Origin: Chrysoperla carnea
Lineage: Eukaryota; Arthropoda; Insecta; Neuroptera; Chrysopidae
Length of the DNA: 64,000 nucleotides
Direction of reading: 5' to 3'
NCBI RefSeq assembly: GCF_905475395.1
Contig: NC_058339.1
Coordinates: forward strand, 53,453,172 to 53,517,171
The position numbers were made by a program, and so were the translations under genes. Below the pieces are notes generated by a model. The model saw only the letters and a list, made by a program, of their open reading frames with translations. It searched no databases and was not told the DNA's origin. Shown here one piece after another: positions 61,800-64,000 of the stretch (within the stretch, counting starts at the first letter, position 1; every line of letters starts with the position of its first letter).

Positions 61800-64000
61800 G
61801 TATAAATAATAAAATGAATGGTTGTTAGAATGTATATGTAGGTGATATCAAGTTTTTAACCGAATTAAAACATTATTACCCTCAAAAAGTGTCGTTGATC
61901 TTTTATTCTATTATTAGATCTTTTCTTCTTTAACTTAACATCACAGATCAGACATACCTTCCATAGTATTTATTACACGATACTATATGGGTAGTTCTAC
62001 AAACTTAGAAATTTTCGGTGTCTCAGCTAAAATATGTTACAAATTAATTTATTTGCATAACATACCTTATGTTCACCTATGTTATCTTATTTTCCCAAAA
62101 ATATATTAAAAAATCGCCTCTCAGAATTAGCATTAGGCTTTTATAACAGGATCTTGTTCAATGTAAAACAAGCGAATATTCAATGCCCAATACGCCGATC
62201 GACAATGGCGTTCTGCTCAGTTAATTGTACGTCCGAAAGAATACCTTCTAACTTTTTTCACCTAGTTTTTGTTTAGTCAGACCGACAAAGCCAGCGGAGG
62301 TAACCTCGCAAGATATTTACTTGCACTTTTTTGGTTTTACCTCCCAACCAGTCTGAATCTGAATTAACACGTAGAATACTTTATTTCTACCTAGACCCGT
62401 TTCTAAAGTCCATGGAGCAAATCCTCTCCTGCAATTTCTTATTAATTGACTCATAAGTCTAAAACTTTAAAATAATTTAATTTTCCCACTTTGCATATAC
62501 TAAAGAACGTTGTTATTGATAATAGACTGAATTTTGTAATTAGAATGTATAAAAAAAGGTCAAGCAGACATTAGAGTAATTTTCTTCGTAGAACAACCCA
62601 TATACTATAACATCATGCCATTGCTGGTTACTATCTCTACAATGAGACAACAGATACTCCAAACATACCATGATCGACCATACTAGTGATCACCATAAGA
62701 ACTTAGTGTAAAAAGATATACATTATTCAGTCTACAAAGGTAATTTGGTAAAAGATATCTGGTATATGTTTACCATATATTTTAATTGTAACAAATTATA
62801 ATTTTTTTACGGGAAACAGATGGGTGAGTAGGTAAGATAAAGGAAAGGTTCAGCATTACCGACACTTATTCGGAAGGTAGGAGTCCATTGTATAAGCCTA
62901 TATAATGATTTATTTATCACCTTTTTCGCTGATTAAATTTCAGCTACTCAATTATTTTAAGAGGCTGAGTACATCTCTCTCATGGATATACCATGCACTA
63001 CACTAGCCTATCACAACTATTAATTAAATTGATATTTATCTACAACCATAGGCATATCGTGTACGATATTAGTGATTACGCTTTAACCAGGTGTCATCGC
63101 CAGCTAATCCCTATCTCCAGTGTTATAGAAGGGGGGATAAGTGAGAGCAAGGAAGGTGAAGGCTTTAATGCGATGGTCTTTACTTTTAAGTTGTATATAT
63201 AGTGTATAACTATCTATATCCCTAATATAGAAAACTAATATTGACATAAGATTGATCCAGTGTACAATAATGTACATACATGGGTAAAATATACCCGATC
63301 ACAATGTCCTATTTGGTAGTCACAATGACTCCAGGTTAACCAACTGAGCCACTACAGTAGGCGAACACTAAAAAATGTTTATCAGTTTTGTGAAAACATT
63401 ATTTATGCACATTTATGAGCCACAATAAACTTATTATTGAGTTTCATTTCAGCTCAGTGTATTGTCTATTTGAATCCTATATTCTTAAAACAGAAACATG
63501 TTTATCTCAATAATCTTTGTTCATCTTTTACAGCTTACACACAAATTTTGCGAGAGAATAGTTTTCGAAGACATTTTTCGTTGGAAAAATATATATTTTA
63601 TACTAGGAAACAAACACTCGAAAGCGAAATTCAGTAGTTACTTCGAGTGCGATATTTAAGTAATTTTTCTATCCAACATGTACTACAATTTTATGCGGAT
63701 TTTGTACCGGTTTCACAAAGTGTTATGATACTTTTCGTGGAAAAATAAAATATATCGAAAAGTTTTCTGGAACTATTGATATAAATTTACAAAAAATTAT
63801 TCTGATCTTTTCAGTAAAACTTGAAATAACAAATTTAAAAATTGATCGATCCTTAATCGAAAAATGTAATGTCATAATAAAGTTTCTAATTCTTTTTTGA
63901 GTAAATTAAACATGGAGAGGTCAAAGACACCTTCGTTTTACAAACAAACAGAGATTTCGACATAATGAGTACAAATTAAAATACCAGTTTGTAGAACTTT
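61800..64000. other. Intergenic, mostly unrecognised
   Basis: Apart from the SINE S1 fragment at 62885-63045 and a short complement of its head near 63335, no supported feature is seen. Open frames at 62079, 62993 and 63437 do not resemble proteins. Confidence 0.45.
62885..63045 (-). repeat. SINE family S1, body fragment
   Basis: On the - strand, the family's 'tgatgggctggtgtagtgca' region appears in diverged form, followed by the 'gtgcactcagcctct' and 'aaattatcagcg' landmarks. The tRNA-like head is missing here; a short complement of it ('ggttaaccaactgagcc', about 63335) lies about 300 bp away. Confidence 0.6.

Noticed and set aside
1..64000. CRISPR array, bacterial operon, rRNA genes or an integrated virus
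   Set aside because: No regularly spaced repeats, no ribosomal RNA signature and no viral gene set were seen. The introns and repeat types are those of an insect nuclear genome.

Overview
The window is insect nuclear DNA. It is strongly AT-rich, the genes have short GT-AG introns, and the intergenic space is packed with short non-autonomous repeats. The order of insect cannot be fixed from the sequence alone. Only two protein-coding genes can be supported. Both are complete cytochrome P450 genes whose exons I joined by hand from splice sites and reading phase. No other ORF in the window looks like a conserved gene.

Coding core (about 32.7-44.1 kb). A CYP306A1/phantom-like gene runs on the + strand (ATG 32931, stop ending 36701, five exons, 511 codons). 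A CYP18A1-like gene runs on the - strand (ATG 43824, stop ending 41408, five exons, 533 codons). They are tail to tail, with about 4.7 kb between the stop codons. In insects the CYP306A1 product performs the C25-hydroxylation step of ecdysteroid synthesis in the endoplasmic reticulum, and CYP18A1 performs the 26-hydroxylation that inactivates 20-hydroxyecdysone. One small locus therefore holds a making and a breaking enzyme for the moulting hormone. Both genes carry a phase-1 intron directly after the same Gly-Tyr-Gly motif, which fits an old duplication. Intron 2 of the phantom-like gene contains a complete 192-bp TA-flanked miniature transposon. Without it that intron would be 68 bp, close to the 71-80 bp of four other introns in the two genes.

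Left arm (1-32.7 kb). There is no convincing gene. It holds a dispersed repeat with a pyrimidine tetranucleotide tract (1.17-1.63 kb), tRNA-derived SINE copies (about 4.9, 8.9, 11.0 and 11.5 kb), a large foldback element (7.08-7.65 kb), clusters of a common insect-type dispersed repeat (9.75-10.5, 18.6-18.9, 24.5-25.1 kb), a pogo/Tigger-like remnant (about 12.2-12.6 kb), a pair of TTAA-flanked foldback MITEs inside a local duplication (15.5-17.0 kb), a 66-bp near-perfect palindrome (22.05 kb), and an unrecognised 71-codon ORF (26.95 kb).

Right arm (44-64 kb). Again there is no convincing gene. It holds a CpG-richer block just upstream of the CYP18A1-like gene, two SINE families, several foldback families shared with the left arm, an inverted copy of the 1.2-kb repeat at 52.8-53.26 kb, a local tandem repeat at 52.07-52.23 kb, and two nearly intact SINE copies at 57.7 and 58.8 kb.
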